From NCBI GenBank assembly GCA_028277985.1, contig JANQFG010000240.1, forward strand, positions 1 through 50,098: 50,098 nucleotides of DNA, read 5' to 3'. The notes under the pieces were generated by a model, which did not search any database, was not told the origin of the DNA, and was given only the letters and a program-made list of their open reading frames with translations. A program made the translations under genes and the position numbers. Positions 31,829-38,743 of the stretch are shown one piece after another; positions within the stretch are counted from its first letter, which is position 1, and each line of letters begins with the position of its first letter. This stretch comes from a bacterium (GTDB lineage Bacteria > Desulfobacterota > DSWW01).

Positions 31829-33709
31829 TCAATAGCTCCCCAGGACCTTGAGATAGTCGGTGTGCTCTTCGAGGCTGAGGAGAACCGTCTCGAACCCGGG
31901 GGATTCAACGTCCTCCTCCAAGTCTACATAGAACATATACTCCCAGGGCTTGCCCGGGATCGGTCGCGACTCGAGCTTGACCAGGTTGATTCCCCGATCG
32001 GCAAAGATCTTCAGGGGTCGATAAAGGGCCCCCGACTGGTTGACCGTCGAGAAGATGAGCGAAGACTTGCTCCGCGGTCCCTTCGGAAGGGGCTCCTTTC
32101 CGATCACTACGAAGCGGGTGAAGTTCCGCGGGTTGGTTTCGATCCCTTCTTCGATGATTTCCATGTCATGGATCTTCGCCTCCTCCCGGCTTCCGATGGC
32201 GGCATCCGTCGGCTTGCCTGCCTCCCGCACTAGGCGTACGGCCTTGGCCGTGTCTGTCACGGAAACCAGCGCCCACTCTTCGTGGTGGGGCTCCAGGAAA
32301 AGGCGGCACTGCTGAAAGACCTGCGGGTGGGAAAGGACCCTTTCGATTTGCTCCCTCTTCGTTCCGGGAATCCCGATGAGGTGATGCTTTACCCGCAAGG
32401 TGACTTCCCCCACGATCTTTAGATCATACTCGAGAAGGAAATCATAGTTCTCGTGAATGCTGCCCGTGAGTGAGTTCTCGAGGGGCAAGACTCCATAGTC
32501 CACCTCTCCGGTCTTCACAGCCTCGAAGATGGAGCGGAAGGAGGGCAAGGATGCCGTTGAGACCTTGTTGCCGAAGAACTGGTTGCAGGCCTTGTGGCTG
32601 AAGGTTCCTTCCATGCCCAGAAAGGCGGCTCGCTTCTTCTCTCGGCCGTTTTCCTCGCATGTCTCGTCCGAGCTGCCGGACTTCTTGTCATATGCGAAGT
32701 CGAGCTGCTTGCCTACCACGGGCGATATCACGTAGATGTCGCGCATGAGCTGTCCGAACTGCTTCGGGTACAGGCTCTGCGCGCCGTCCGAAAGGGCCTT
32801 GTCCGGATCGTGGTGGACCTCGATCATCAGGCCATCCGCGCCGGCGGCAACGGCGGACCTTGCCATGGGGGCGACCTTCTTTCTCATGCCGGTGGCATGG
32901 CTCGGGTCGACCACGATGGGCAGATGGCTCAGCTCCTTGACGATGGGGATGGCGGACAGATCCAGGGTGTTCCTCGTGTAGCGCTCGAAGGTTCGAATGC
33001 CCCGTTCGCACAGGATGACCTGGTCGTTGCCCTCGGAGAAGATGTATTCCGCAGACATGAGCCATTCTTCGATCGTGGCGGAGAGGCCTCTTTTCAGAAG
33101 GACCGGCTTGCCGATCCGGCCCACGCACTTCAGAAGCTCGAAGTTCTGCATGTTCCGCGCGCCGATCTGAACCACGTCGACGTACTTGTCCATGCTTTCC
33201 GCTTGATCCGTGGAGGTCATCTCCGTAACGACCGGAAGCCCGAATTCTTCCCTGATATCCGCAAGGATCTGCAGGCCTTCCACGCCCAGGCCCTGGAAGG
33301 AGTAGGGCGAAGTCCTGGGCTTGAAGGCCCCTCCGCGGAACATGACAGCGCCGTATTTTCTGACTTCCGCGGCAGTGGTGAAGGCCTGCTCCCTGTTTTC
33401 CACGGCGCAGGGGCCCGCGACGACTACGATCCGATCGCCCCCGATCTCCACGTCCCGCACCCTGACGACCGTGTCTTCCGGGTGCATCTGCCGGCTCACC
33501 AGCTTGAACGATGTGGAGATGGGGATGACCCGCTCGACGCCGGGCAGGTCCTGGAAGAAGTCCACGTCCTTTTCCGCCTTCCCTGCGGCGCCTACCACTC
33601 CAAGCTGGTAGGTCGAGATCTCGCGGACGATACAGCCATGATCTTCGAGACTGCTGTCGAGACGGCCTTTCTCCTCCCTTGTGATCCCTTCCTGCAGTAC
33701 CAGTATCAT
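31829..33709 (-). CDS. Bifunctional DAHP synthase / prephenate dehydratase with ACT domain
   Basis: This 626-residue fusion starts with a small N-terminal domain (MILVLQEGITREEKGRL...), then a type I-beta DAHP synthase core (IVVVAGPCAVENREQA, FRGGAFKPRTSPYSFQGLG, LLKRGLSATIEEW, VVDPSHATG, about 85-335). A prephenate dehydratase domain follows (AAFLGMEGTFSHKA, LPLENSLTGSIHENYD, NFTRF with the catalytic Thr), then an ACT domain with the ESRP motif that normally binds Phe. It thus joins the first step of the shikimate pathway to the last committed step to phenylalanine in one chain, with no chorismate mutase domain between. Feedback by Phe through the ACT domain is likely. I chose the ATG at 33709 behind GGAGATGGAG rather than the frame's earlier ATG. 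Transcription is controlled by the aromatic attenuator just upstream. Confidence 0.95.
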   Translation of the reverse strand: MILVLQEGITREEKGRLDSSLEDHGCIVREISTYQLGVVGAAGKAEKDVDFFQDLPGVERVIPISTSFKLVSRQMHPEDTVVRVRDVEIGGDRIVVVAGPCAVENREQAFTTAAEVRKYGAVMFRGGAFKPRTSPYSFQGLGVEGLQILADIREEFGLPVVTEMTSTDQAESMDKYVDVVQIGARNMQNFELLKCVGRIGKPVLLKRGLSATIEEWLMSAEYIFSEGNDQVILCERGIRTFERYTRNTLDLSAIPIVKELSHLPIVVDPSHATGMRKKVAPMARSAVAAGADGLMIEVHHDPDKALSDGAQSLYPKQFGQLMRDIYVISPVVGKQLDFAYDKKSGSSDETCEENGREKKRAAFLGMEGTFSHKACNQFFGNKVSTASLPSFRSIFEAVKTGEVDYGVLPLENSLTGSIHENYDFLLEYDLKIVGEVTLRVKHHLIGIPGTKREQIERVLSHPQVFQQCRLFLEPHHEEWALVSVTDTAKAVRLVREAGKPTDAAIGSREEAKIHDMEIIEEGIETNPRNFTRFVVIGKEPLPKGPRSKSSLIFSTVNQSGALYRPLKIFADRGINLVKLESRPIPGKPWEYMFYVDLEEDVESPGFETVLLSLEEHTDYLKVLGSY

Positions 33710-33775
33710 TTCTCCATCTCCTCTGTTGAGGGTGACCTTCGGCACCCTCGATTGGGGTGAACACCCCGACCCCAG

Positions 33776-33810
33776 AAAAAAAAGGCCCCGAGAGACTGTC
33801 TCTCGGGGCC
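33776..33810 (-). terminator. Second intrinsic terminator of the aromatic attenuator
   Basis: On the minus strand GGCCCCGAGAGA, a three-base loop and the perfectly complementary arm (33784-33810) are followed by eight T (33776-33783). This is a very strong Rho-independent terminator, placed between the leader peptide and the aromatic biosynthesis gene, about 70 bases before its start codon. A terminator here only makes sense as a conditional attenuator. Confidence 0.92.
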
Positions 33811-33830
33811 TTCTGTAGTTCTTGTATGAT

Positions 33831-33867
33831 AAAACCCCGAGTAGACATGCCTCTCGTCTACCCGGGG
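33831..33867 (-). terminator. First intrinsic terminator of the aromatic attenuator
   Basis: CCCCGGGTAGAC (33856-33867) pairs with GTCTACTCGGGG (33835-33846) with a single G-U wobble and a nine-base loop, followed by four T (33831-33834). It competes with the antiterminator pairing of 33856-33865 with 33891-33900. Confidence 0.88.
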
Positions 33868-33900
33868 TCGTTTGCTTAGGGCTTATGCGACCGGGTAGAC
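33856..33900 (-). promoter_or_regulatory. Antiterminator of the aromatic attenuator
   Basis: GTCTACCCGG (33891-33900), inside the last codons of the leader peptide, is a perfect 10-base complement of CCGGGTAGAC (33856-33865), which is also the 5' arm of the first terminator. The two pairings exclude each other. When this one forms, the freed arm GTCTACTCGGGG (33835-33846) can pair with CCCCGAGAGAC in the 5' arm of the second terminator, 11 bp with one bulged A. A hairpin of 8 bp at 33900-33918 overlaps the aromatic codons and may act as the pause hairpin. Confidence 0.8.
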
Positions 33901-33957
33901 GCTTCTAAAATAGAAGCGCCAGAAATAATAGTTTGTTGGTCTTCGGTCGGTCTGCAT
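33883..33957 (-). CDS. Aromatic leader peptide (24 residues) of the attenuator
   Basis: An ATG at 33957 opens a 24-codon frame ending in TAA at 33883-33885. Eight of the 24 residues are aromatic, with the core YYFWRFYF (seven aromatic of eight) and a further Tyr four codons later. Such density is the signature of a leader peptide for ribosome-mediated attenuation, here sensing charged tRNA-Tyr, tRNA-Phe and tRNA-Trp together. It is preceded by GAGG ten bases before the ATG and by a near-consensus promoter. It overlaps the pause hairpin and the antiterminator arm, as expected. The control of DAHP synthase by all three end products is logical. Confidence 0.9.
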   Translation of the reverse strand: MQTDRRPTNYYFWRFYFRSVYPVA

Positions 33958-33988
33958 GAGCTTCTGTCCTCGGTTGACTTAACCCCTA

Positions 33989-34017
33989 TGTATACACTCC
34001 TCTGTTTCGATTGTCAA
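33989..34017 (-). promoter_or_regulatory. Near-consensus promoter of the leader and aromatic biosynthesis gene
   Basis: TTGACA (34012-34017), a 17-base spacer and TATACA (33989-33994) on the minus strand. It would start transcription at about 33982, some 25 bases before the leader peptide ATG. Confidence 0.85.
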
Positions 34018-34053
34018 GTCGCCGGTCTGGAATCCACCACATTTCACGGAATC

Positions 34054-35235
34054 TCAGTTTTCCGGCCCCCCTTTTGCCACCGGTATCTTAAGAACCTGCC
34101 CTGCGTAGAGCTGGGACGGATGGGTGATCCCATTGGCCCGGGCAATCTGTTCCCAGTGTACCTCGTAGGCGAGCCCGATCCGGTAGAGATTCTCGCCCGG
34201 CCGCACCCTGTGCTTGACCTCGGCTACGGGAAGTGCCTCTTCCTCCACGTCAGAGAATTCCGGGATCCTCAATTTCTGGCCCACGTAGATGGTTCCCGGC
34301 GGCTCTACGTCGTTGTGCTTTGCCAGATCCAGCCATGAAATACCGTAGTCCTGCCCGATTTGGGTCAGGCTCTCACCTCGCTGCACGACATGCACCGTTT
34401 TGTCTGCCGGTTCATCCGCCATGGCCTCCGGCACCTCGGGCGCACGTGTGTCTTCTGCCGCGGCGAGGGTTTTGCCCGATTCAACCATCGGTGTCGGATC
34501 GGCGGCAACTGTTTTATCGACGACCGGCTCGTCTTGTTGCTCTTCGCTCTGGGGCGGAGCCTTGGAGACGGGCCCTTGGGCCGGCGTTTCTTCTTTGGCA
34601 GGTTCCGGTTGCTTCTTCTGAGCCGGCTCGTCAGGGGGAGCGGGTGCCTTGGCCACATCGACGGGCTTGTCCTCTTGTGTGCTCTTGTTGATGACCAGCA
34701 CCTGTCCCGGCATGATGGAATCGTCCGGCTTGAGGGCATTCCAGAGACGTAGTTGATCCTCGGAGACACTGAACTTCTCGCTGATTCCGGTCAGATCCTC
34801 TCCGTCTTTTGCGCGGTAGTAGATCTTGTATTTTCTCGCCAGATTGTCCGGGCCACCCTCCTGCTCTCCGGTCGCCTCGGCTTCGATCGGTGATTCCGGG
34901 GCGAGTGAGGCGGTTTCTCCTCCTGGTCTCGACCGATCGGCCCTCACGAGGAGCTCGTCCAATCCTTCCAGCAGCAGCTTGTTCTCCTGGCCAACCTGTG
35001 CCAGCGTGTCCTGGATCCCCTGCAGCTTTCCCCTGAGCTGATGAGCGCTGAACACAAGAACGCTGCACAGTATGAGCGCCGCCGCCCAGACAGAAAGGGT
35101 CGCATGGTTCGGGATAGGTTTGCCCTCCTTCGGTTTTTCCTTGGAAAAGCCCCGATACAAGTCGGTGATTTCGGATTCACCTGAAGCTCTGGCACCCGTC
35201 CGGTCTTCCAGTCCGTTCTGCTTGTCTGCCGGCAT
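34054..35235 (-). CDS. Membrane-anchored protein with three LysM domains
   Basis: This 393-residue protein has a cytoplasmic N-terminus of about 45 residues, one transmembrane helix (LSVWAAALILCSVLVFSA, 47-64), a short coiled-coil-like region and then three LysM domains: YKIYYRAKDGEDLTGISEKF (about 135-183), HVVQRGESLTQIGQDY (about 280-325) and HRVRPGENLYRIGLAY (about 340-386). Between the first and second is a long Pro/Ala/Glu/Lys-rich low-complexity linker. LysM binds peptidoglycan, so it probably anchors or organises the cell envelope in the periplasm. No catalytic domain is seen. It starts at ATG behind AAAGGTGG and has its own promoter candidate upstream. Confidence 0.9.
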   Translation of the reverse strand: MPADKQNGLEDRTGARASGESEITDLYRGFSKEKPKEGKPIPNHATLSVWAAALILCSVLVFSAHQLRGKLQGIQDTLAQVGQENKLLLEGLDELLVRADRSRPGGETASLAPESPIEAEATGEQEGGPDNLARKYKIYYRAKDGEDLTGISEKFSVSEDQLRLWNALKPDDSIMPGQVLVINKSTQEDKPVDVAKAPAPPDEPAQKKQPEPAKEETPAQGPVSKAPPQSEEQQDEPVVDKTVAADPTPMVESGKTLAAAEDTRAPEVPEAMADEPADKTVHVVQRGESLTQIGQDYGISWLDLAKHNDVEPPGTIYVGQKLRIPEFSDVEEEALPVAEVKHRVRPGENLYRIGLAYEVHWEQIARANGITHPSQLYAGQVLKIPVAKGGPEN

Positions 35236-35288
35236 GGTCGAGCCACCTTTACATTGGAGTGCTTAGGGGAATGCTCTATCTGTCCAAG

Positions 35289-35317
35289 ATACTATGGGCC
35301 GTGATGCGATCCGTCAA
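35289..35317 (-). promoter_or_regulatory. Candidate promoter of the LysM gene
   Basis: TTGACG (35312-35317), a 17-base spacer and TAGTAT (35289-35294) on the minus strand, about 55 bases before the ATG at 35235. Confidence 0.6.
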
Positions 35318-35462
35318 GCAGAAATTATAGAAACCAGCAGATGATTATAACAGACCCGGGGGGGGCGCGCCTCCCTTTCCTGCGCCGGGCGATTCCGGTA
35401 GAGTAGGGCGCTGCCCGGTACGGGTCTGAAGGGAAATCGTAATAGAACGAGGAGGGTCCGCT

Positions 35463-36077
35463 TTGAGAATACTCCTTTCGCTGACACAGGACGATTTCAA
35501 GGAGATGAGGGCGGGTGTGGCCGCCATCGTAGAAACCCTGGGGTGGGCAGAGGGGGCCCGGGCCATGGCCTATGCCACACGGAGACAATCGGCAGCGATC
35601 CTGCGAGGGGAGGGGCTCTATCCGGAAAAGGGGAAACAGCGCGTCTGGTTCAAGCTGCAGTTTATGAAGCTAGTGTATGACTACTTGTGTGATCGAAGAC
35701 CGGAGCAGGCCGAAGATCTCTTTGTCTCGATCGCCAGAGCCCCTACGCTCCAGTTCATCGGAAATCTCATTCCCCCTTCGAATCGATTGACCCGGGATTA
35801 TGTGGTGAATGATCTCTACAGGGAGATGATCCCGAAGGATGCCAATATTGTGGCAGAGGCGTGTCCTGCCAAGGGAAACTCGGGCTCCATGCGGGTCACG
35901 CGATGCTTCATCAATGAGGTGTCTCGGGAGATAGGCCTCCATCCCCTGGCGGACAAGCTGTGCTACGGCGACTACATCTTCTGGGAGAGCTATCACCCGA
36001 ACGTCTCTTTTTCGCGCACCCAGACGCTGGTCGACGGAGACCCGATCTGCGACCACACGGTTACCTGGACCGAATGA
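35463..36077 (+). CDS. L-2-amino-thiazoline-4-carboxylate hydrolase-like family protein
   Basis: This 204-residue protein starts at a TTG with GGAGGG six bases upstream. The C-terminal half has RVTRCFINEVSREIGLHPLADKLCYGDYIFWESYHPNVSFSRTQTLVDGDPICDHTVTW. That pattern (Arg-rich helix, Cys-x-Asp, then R-x-x-T-L-x-x-G-D-x-x-C-D-H) matches the ATC-hydrolase-like family (Pfam L-2-amino-thiazoline-4-carboxylic acid hydrolase) as I remember it. The family is large in anaerobes and its true functions are mostly unknown; the Cys, Asp and His residues might bind metal. It is a monocistronic gene whose 3' end faces a convergent operon across a long inverted repeat. Family membership is likely, the enzymatic activity is not established. 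Confidence 0.7.
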   Translation: MRILLSLTQDDFKEMRAGVAAIVETLGWAEGARAMAYATRRQSAAILRGEGLYPEKGKQRVWFKLQFMKLVYDYLCDRRPEQAEDLFVSIARAPTLQFIGNLIPPSNRLTRDYVVNDLYREMIPKDANIVAEACPAKGNSGSMRVTRCFINEVSREIGLHPLADKLCYGDYIFWESYHPNVSFSRTQTLVDGDPICDHTVTWTE

Positions 36078-36091
36078 GACCGGGGACGGAA

Positions 36092-36177
36092 GGGGTCAGG
36101 CCGTAACTATCAACCCTAGCTGCCGAAACGCCGACAAGAAACCAGCCGGCTAGGGTTGATAGTTGCGGCCTGACCCC
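36092..36177. repeat. Long inverted repeat with 29-base arms between convergent genes
   Basis: Arms at 36092-36120 and 36149-36177, both beginning or ending with GGGGTCAGGCC/GGCCTGACCCC, match at 28 of 29 positions around a 28-base loop. It would form a very stable cruciform or RNA hairpin and probably terminates both the 35463 gene and the opposing 36998-36194 operon. The precise long palindrome suggests a dispersed REP- or MITE-like element rather than a simple terminator. The GGGGTCAGG/CCTGACCCC end resembles C-rich units at 770-806. Confidence 0.9.
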
Positions 36178-36193
36178 AAATCGTTCCACTCCG

Positions 36194-36580
36194 CTAGGTC
36201 ATGAGCGGCGCCAGCACGGCCCGGTCGAAGCGAACCTCGTTCCGCTGGATTCGGTCGCCACGTACCAGGACGAAATCCATTCCGTCCGTCTCGACGGTAA
36301 CATCCGAGCCCGGCTTGCGGAAGGTGGCATGCCACAAGACGGCAGCGCCCTCCTGGTCGGCAAGAGGGAATGCCTCGCGAAGCGTCCAGGTCATCTCCCA
36401 CCGGCCAAAGAGCTTGCTGAGATACCGGCGCATCGCATCCGGGCCCTGCACCTCTCCCCGGGTGTTCGGGTCGATGTAGACCATGTCGTCGGTGTAGCAG
36501 TCCACCACAGCCTCCACATCCTGCTCGCTCCAGGTGACCATGATCCTCTCGGCCAGTTCGGTCGCCTTTGCCTTATCCAT
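36194..36580 (-). CDS. NTF2-like / SnoaL-like small protein
   Basis: This 128-residue protein has the NTF2-like cone fold pattern: an opening helix (LAERIMVTWSEQDVEAVVDCYTDDMVYIDPN), then RGEVQGPDAMRRYLSKLFGRW and strands ending MDFVLVRGDRIQRNEVRFDRAVL. Family members include polyketide cyclases, ketosteroid isomerases and ligand-binding proteins. The ATG at 36580 behind GGAGACAACC was chosen because the family similarity begins there. It overlaps the end of the SRPBCC gene by eight bases and is the last gene of the TetR-controlled operon. A small-molecule binding or cyclase role is possible; no specific activity can be named. Confidence 0.85.
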   Translation of the reverse strand: MDKAKATELAERIMVTWSEQDVEAVVDCYTDDMVYIDPNTRGEVQGPDAMRRYLSKLFGRWEMTWTLREAFPLADQEGAAVLWHATFRKPGSDVTVETDGMDFVLVRGDRIQRNEVRFDRAVLAPLMT

Positions 36581-36998
36581 GGTTGTCTCCTTTCTTGTTC
36601 TTCCTGATTCTTTTCCAGCCCAGATTCCAGATTCTCGCGAATTCTTTCTCCATGAACCGTTTCTCGATGAATGAGGAGAGGAACCAGGCTCCATGAGGCG
36701 TGATGTATTCGAACCCTTCTACAATCGTTCTGCCATTCTCCGAAGAGAAATTGACTTCTCCTACCCCTCTCCAGAATCCACCGAAGATCCAGCGAACGCT
36801 CTCATGGTGATTGCACTCGACGTTCTTGGCCAGCAGGGGGAACGGAACCTTTTTCAGCGGGATCGCATGCCAGTCATCCTTGAGGAGTCGGGTAGGTTTG
36901 ACCGCTCCGTACAGCTTTGCCCATTCAGAAGGCGACCTGAAGTAGGGGAATATGTCGCTTATGGGCAAATCGAATTCTTCTCTGAAATGTAGATACAT
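36573..36998 (-). CDS. SRPBCC-family protein (polyketide cyclase/START-like)
   Basis: This 141-residue protein starts with MYLHFREEFDLPISDIFPYFRSPSEWAKLYG, the N-terminal strand and helix typical of the SRPBCC fold with its helix-grip ligand pocket. It continues with strands around KNVECNHHESVRWIFGGFWRGVGEVNFSSENGRTIVEGFEYITPHG and ends in a basic tail. It likely binds a hydrophobic small molecule. It sits between the TetR gene (15-base gap) and the NTF2-like gene (overlap) in one operon, so the three proteins probably respond to the same ligand. No enzyme activity can be assigned. Confidence 0.82.
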   Translation of the reverse strand: MYLHFREEFDLPISDIFPYFRSPSEWAKLYGAVKPTRLLKDDWHAIPLKKVPFPLLAKNVECNHHESVRWIFGGFWRGVGEVNFSSENGRTIVEGFEYITPHGAWFLSSFIEKRFMEKEFARIWNLGWKRIRKNKKGDNHG

Positions 36999-37013
36999 GT
37001 GATTTCCTCCTGC

Positions 37014-37628
37014 TCACTTCCCTGGTTGCGACCCGAGGCTTGACCAGACGGCTCGCGCCAGCGCACCGGCAGCCTTTGCCGGGTCGGTCTCGGTTCGGCC
37101 GGTCAGCCAGAGCCGGGCGAACTCGTGGCAGGATCCGATGATCATGGGCAGATAAAGGTCCCGGGGTAGACGCTTGATTTTCCCCCTTTCAACAAAGGGG
37201 TCGATCCAGGCGAAGACTTTCTCCATGAAAGCCTGGTTCTGCTCAACGATCAGCGGTTCCGTCGTGGCGACCGACTCCGTGTGCCTCATTTGGAACAGAT
37301 AGCGGGCCCAGACCGTATGCTCAGTCACCCAGCTCAAGTGGTAGCGAACGATCGCGGTCAAACCGCTTCGGGCCTTTCTGTGGCGCTTGAGCTCCGCCAG
37401 AAGGCCTTGCTGATAGCTGCGCAGGCCCTCCAGATAAAGGGCCGCTGCGAGCTGCTCCTTGTTCGTGAAGTGATGATAAAGGCTGCCCGTGCTTGCCCCC
37501 GAACGACGACGGATATCGTCCATGGTGGTCTGGTCGAACCCGGACTCGGAAAAACACGCAAGGGTCGCCTCCAGGATCTGCTGCCGTCTCTTCGGTGACC
37601 GTGCCTGCTGAAAAGCGCGTTCCTTCAT
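37014..37628 (-). CDS. TetR-family transcriptional repressor
   Basis: This 204-residue protein has an N-terminal TetR helix-turn-helix (RRQQILEATLACFSESGFDQTTMDDIRRRSGASTGSLYHHFTNKEQLAAALY, about residues 14-63) and a helical ligand-binding domain. It is the first gene of the operon with the SRPBCC and NTF2-like genes. The palindrome directly over its promoter (37647-37681) is the obvious operator, so autorepression relieved by a lipophilic ligand is likely. AGGAGG precedes the ATG. The ligand is unknown; fatty acyl-CoA or hydrophobic compounds are common for such regulators. Confidence 0.95.
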   Translation of the reverse strand: MKERAFQQARSPKRRQQILEATLACFSESGFDQTTMDDIRRRSGASTGSLYHHFTNKEQLAAALYLEGLRSYQQGLLAELKRHRKARSGLTAIVRYHLSWVTEHTVWARYLFQMRHTESVATTEPLIVEQNQAFMEKVFAWIDPFVERGKIKRLPRDLYLPMIIGSCHEFARLWLTGRTETDPAKAAGALARAVWSSLGSQPGK

Positions 37629-37646
37629 TCCCGCCTCCTATTTCCG

Positions 37647-37681
37647 AACTATTTTCTAGAAGTATATTCTAGAAAAGAGTT
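37647..37681. promoter_or_regulatory. TetR-type operator, 35-bp imperfect palindrome
   Basis: TTTTCTAGAA (37652-37661), a five-base spacer and TTCTAGAAAA (37667-37676) form a perfect 10-base inverted repeat, extended by AACT/AGTT at both ends with one mismatch. It covers the -10 and most of the spacer of the tetR promoter, so binding of the repressor would block RNA polymerase. Confidence 0.88.
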
Positions 37682-37689
37682 CTTGTCAA
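37661..37689 (-). promoter_or_regulatory. Promoter of the tetR-SRPBCC-NTF2 operon
   Basis: TTGACA (37684-37689), a 17-base spacer and TATACT (37661-37666) on the minus strand. It is a near-consensus sigma-70 promoter overlapped by the operator, consistent with a strong but repressible promoter. Confidence 0.88.
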
Positions 37690-37822
37690 GCTCGAAATCT
37701 ACCCGCCCGTTCTGCTCGCCCCGAAGACGCCGGACCTTGTATCCTTCCTGAGATTGTGCTGCACCCTTTCCCCATGCTTCGACATCGGAACAATGGAGGG
37801 TAAAGAGCGAGGGAGACTCCGG

Positions 37823-38185
37823 ATGAATGCCATGATGGAAATCGCCTCGACAACGTGGGTCTTGTGCGCCTTCTTACTCTTTGGCGCGGGCTTTCTTGTG
37901 AAGGGTCTTCGAGTTGCCTGGCAGGCCAGACAGGTTCATGTAGGAAAGGCGAAGCAGGTGAGGCAGCTCATCTGTGTGGGCCGTGGATTTCGTTGCTTCG
38001 TCGTCGGCCTAGGTCTGATCGGTTTCGCCGCGGGCGTCCACTTCGAGAAACAAGTCCTGATCGTTCTTGCCGTCGCCATCGGCCTCGAGGAGCTCTACGA
38101 GGCCACCCTTCTCGTCGGCCTCCTCCGATACGCTGAGCGATTGGAGGCAAGACATCCCGATCCCATGACCTTCGGTTTGGGATAA
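37823..38185 (+). CDS. Small membrane protein, unrecognised
   Basis: A 120-residue product from the ATG at 37823, with GGGAGAC upstream. It has about three hydrophobic segments: TTWVLCAFLLFGAGFLV, FRCFVVGLGLIGFAAGV and VLIVLAVAIGLEELYEATLLV. A polar segment with Lys and Arg separates the first two. I do not recognise the family. An earlier in-frame ATG at 37754 exists but has no ribosome site and would add a non-membrane extension. It lies divergent from the tetR operon, on the other side of its promoter, so the same operator might influence it; that is speculative. Confidence 0.6.
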   Translation: MNAMMEIASTTWVLCAFLLFGAGFLVKGLRVAWQARQVHVGKAKQVRQLICVGRGFRCFVVGLGLIGFAAGVHFEKQVLIVLAVAIGLEELYEATLLVGLLRYAERLEARHPDPMTFGLG

Positions 38186-38743
38186 AAGCAAGCGAACGAA
38201 ATCTTCTTTTCACCCACCAGAGCACATGCAGCGATACCTTGATCGTTCAAGACACAGTCGTCGCCATCGATATCTTGAATGCTTCAGGGCCCGTTATTCT
38301 AATGATGTTTTGTTTCTCAGATGTGGATTTCACATCTGTAATGCATCTCCGGCGACCTTCAATCCGGAAAAGACAGGCGCGCTGGTGAATGATTCAATAA
38401 AGGTCTTTCCCGCTATCACCCTACAGACTTCAGATTCCACCGGAAAACGCTACAACGCTCGGATGGTTTTGCCATTGGCACACATTCGAGATTTGTTGTA
38501 TCCTGATCCCCTGTGAGATCGGAAATCCCCAGCTTGGAACTCACCGTGAAATGATGTGGGCGTCGGGACACTTGAACTTAAGCGGAATCATGCGGCCGGA
38601 TGCCACTCAGACCTACCTAGGAACTGCGATATACTCCCTCGTAGACTTTATTCCAAAATACTACATCGCCCGTTGGCGGATCGGACAAGGAATTTGTTCT
38701 CAATGCGGTAGAATACGTAGAAGAACTTGAAGGGAGTTAACCG
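38186..38743 (+). other. 558-base region without a convincing gene
   Basis: I see no gene with homology here. An open frame at 38226-38516 has no recognisable features and poor context. There is an 8-bp hairpin CAGATGTG-GATTT-CACATCTG at 38318-38338. A possible weak promoter for the DUF1538 operon is TTGGCA near 38477, 18 bases, then TATCCT. The stretch is more AT-rich than its surroundings and may be the regulatory leader of the following operon or a decayed region. Confidence 0.5.

Noticed and set aside
38226..38516. Possible 96-residue gene in the gap before the DUF1538 operon
   Set aside because: No ribosome site, odd composition and no recognisable family; kept as non-coding.
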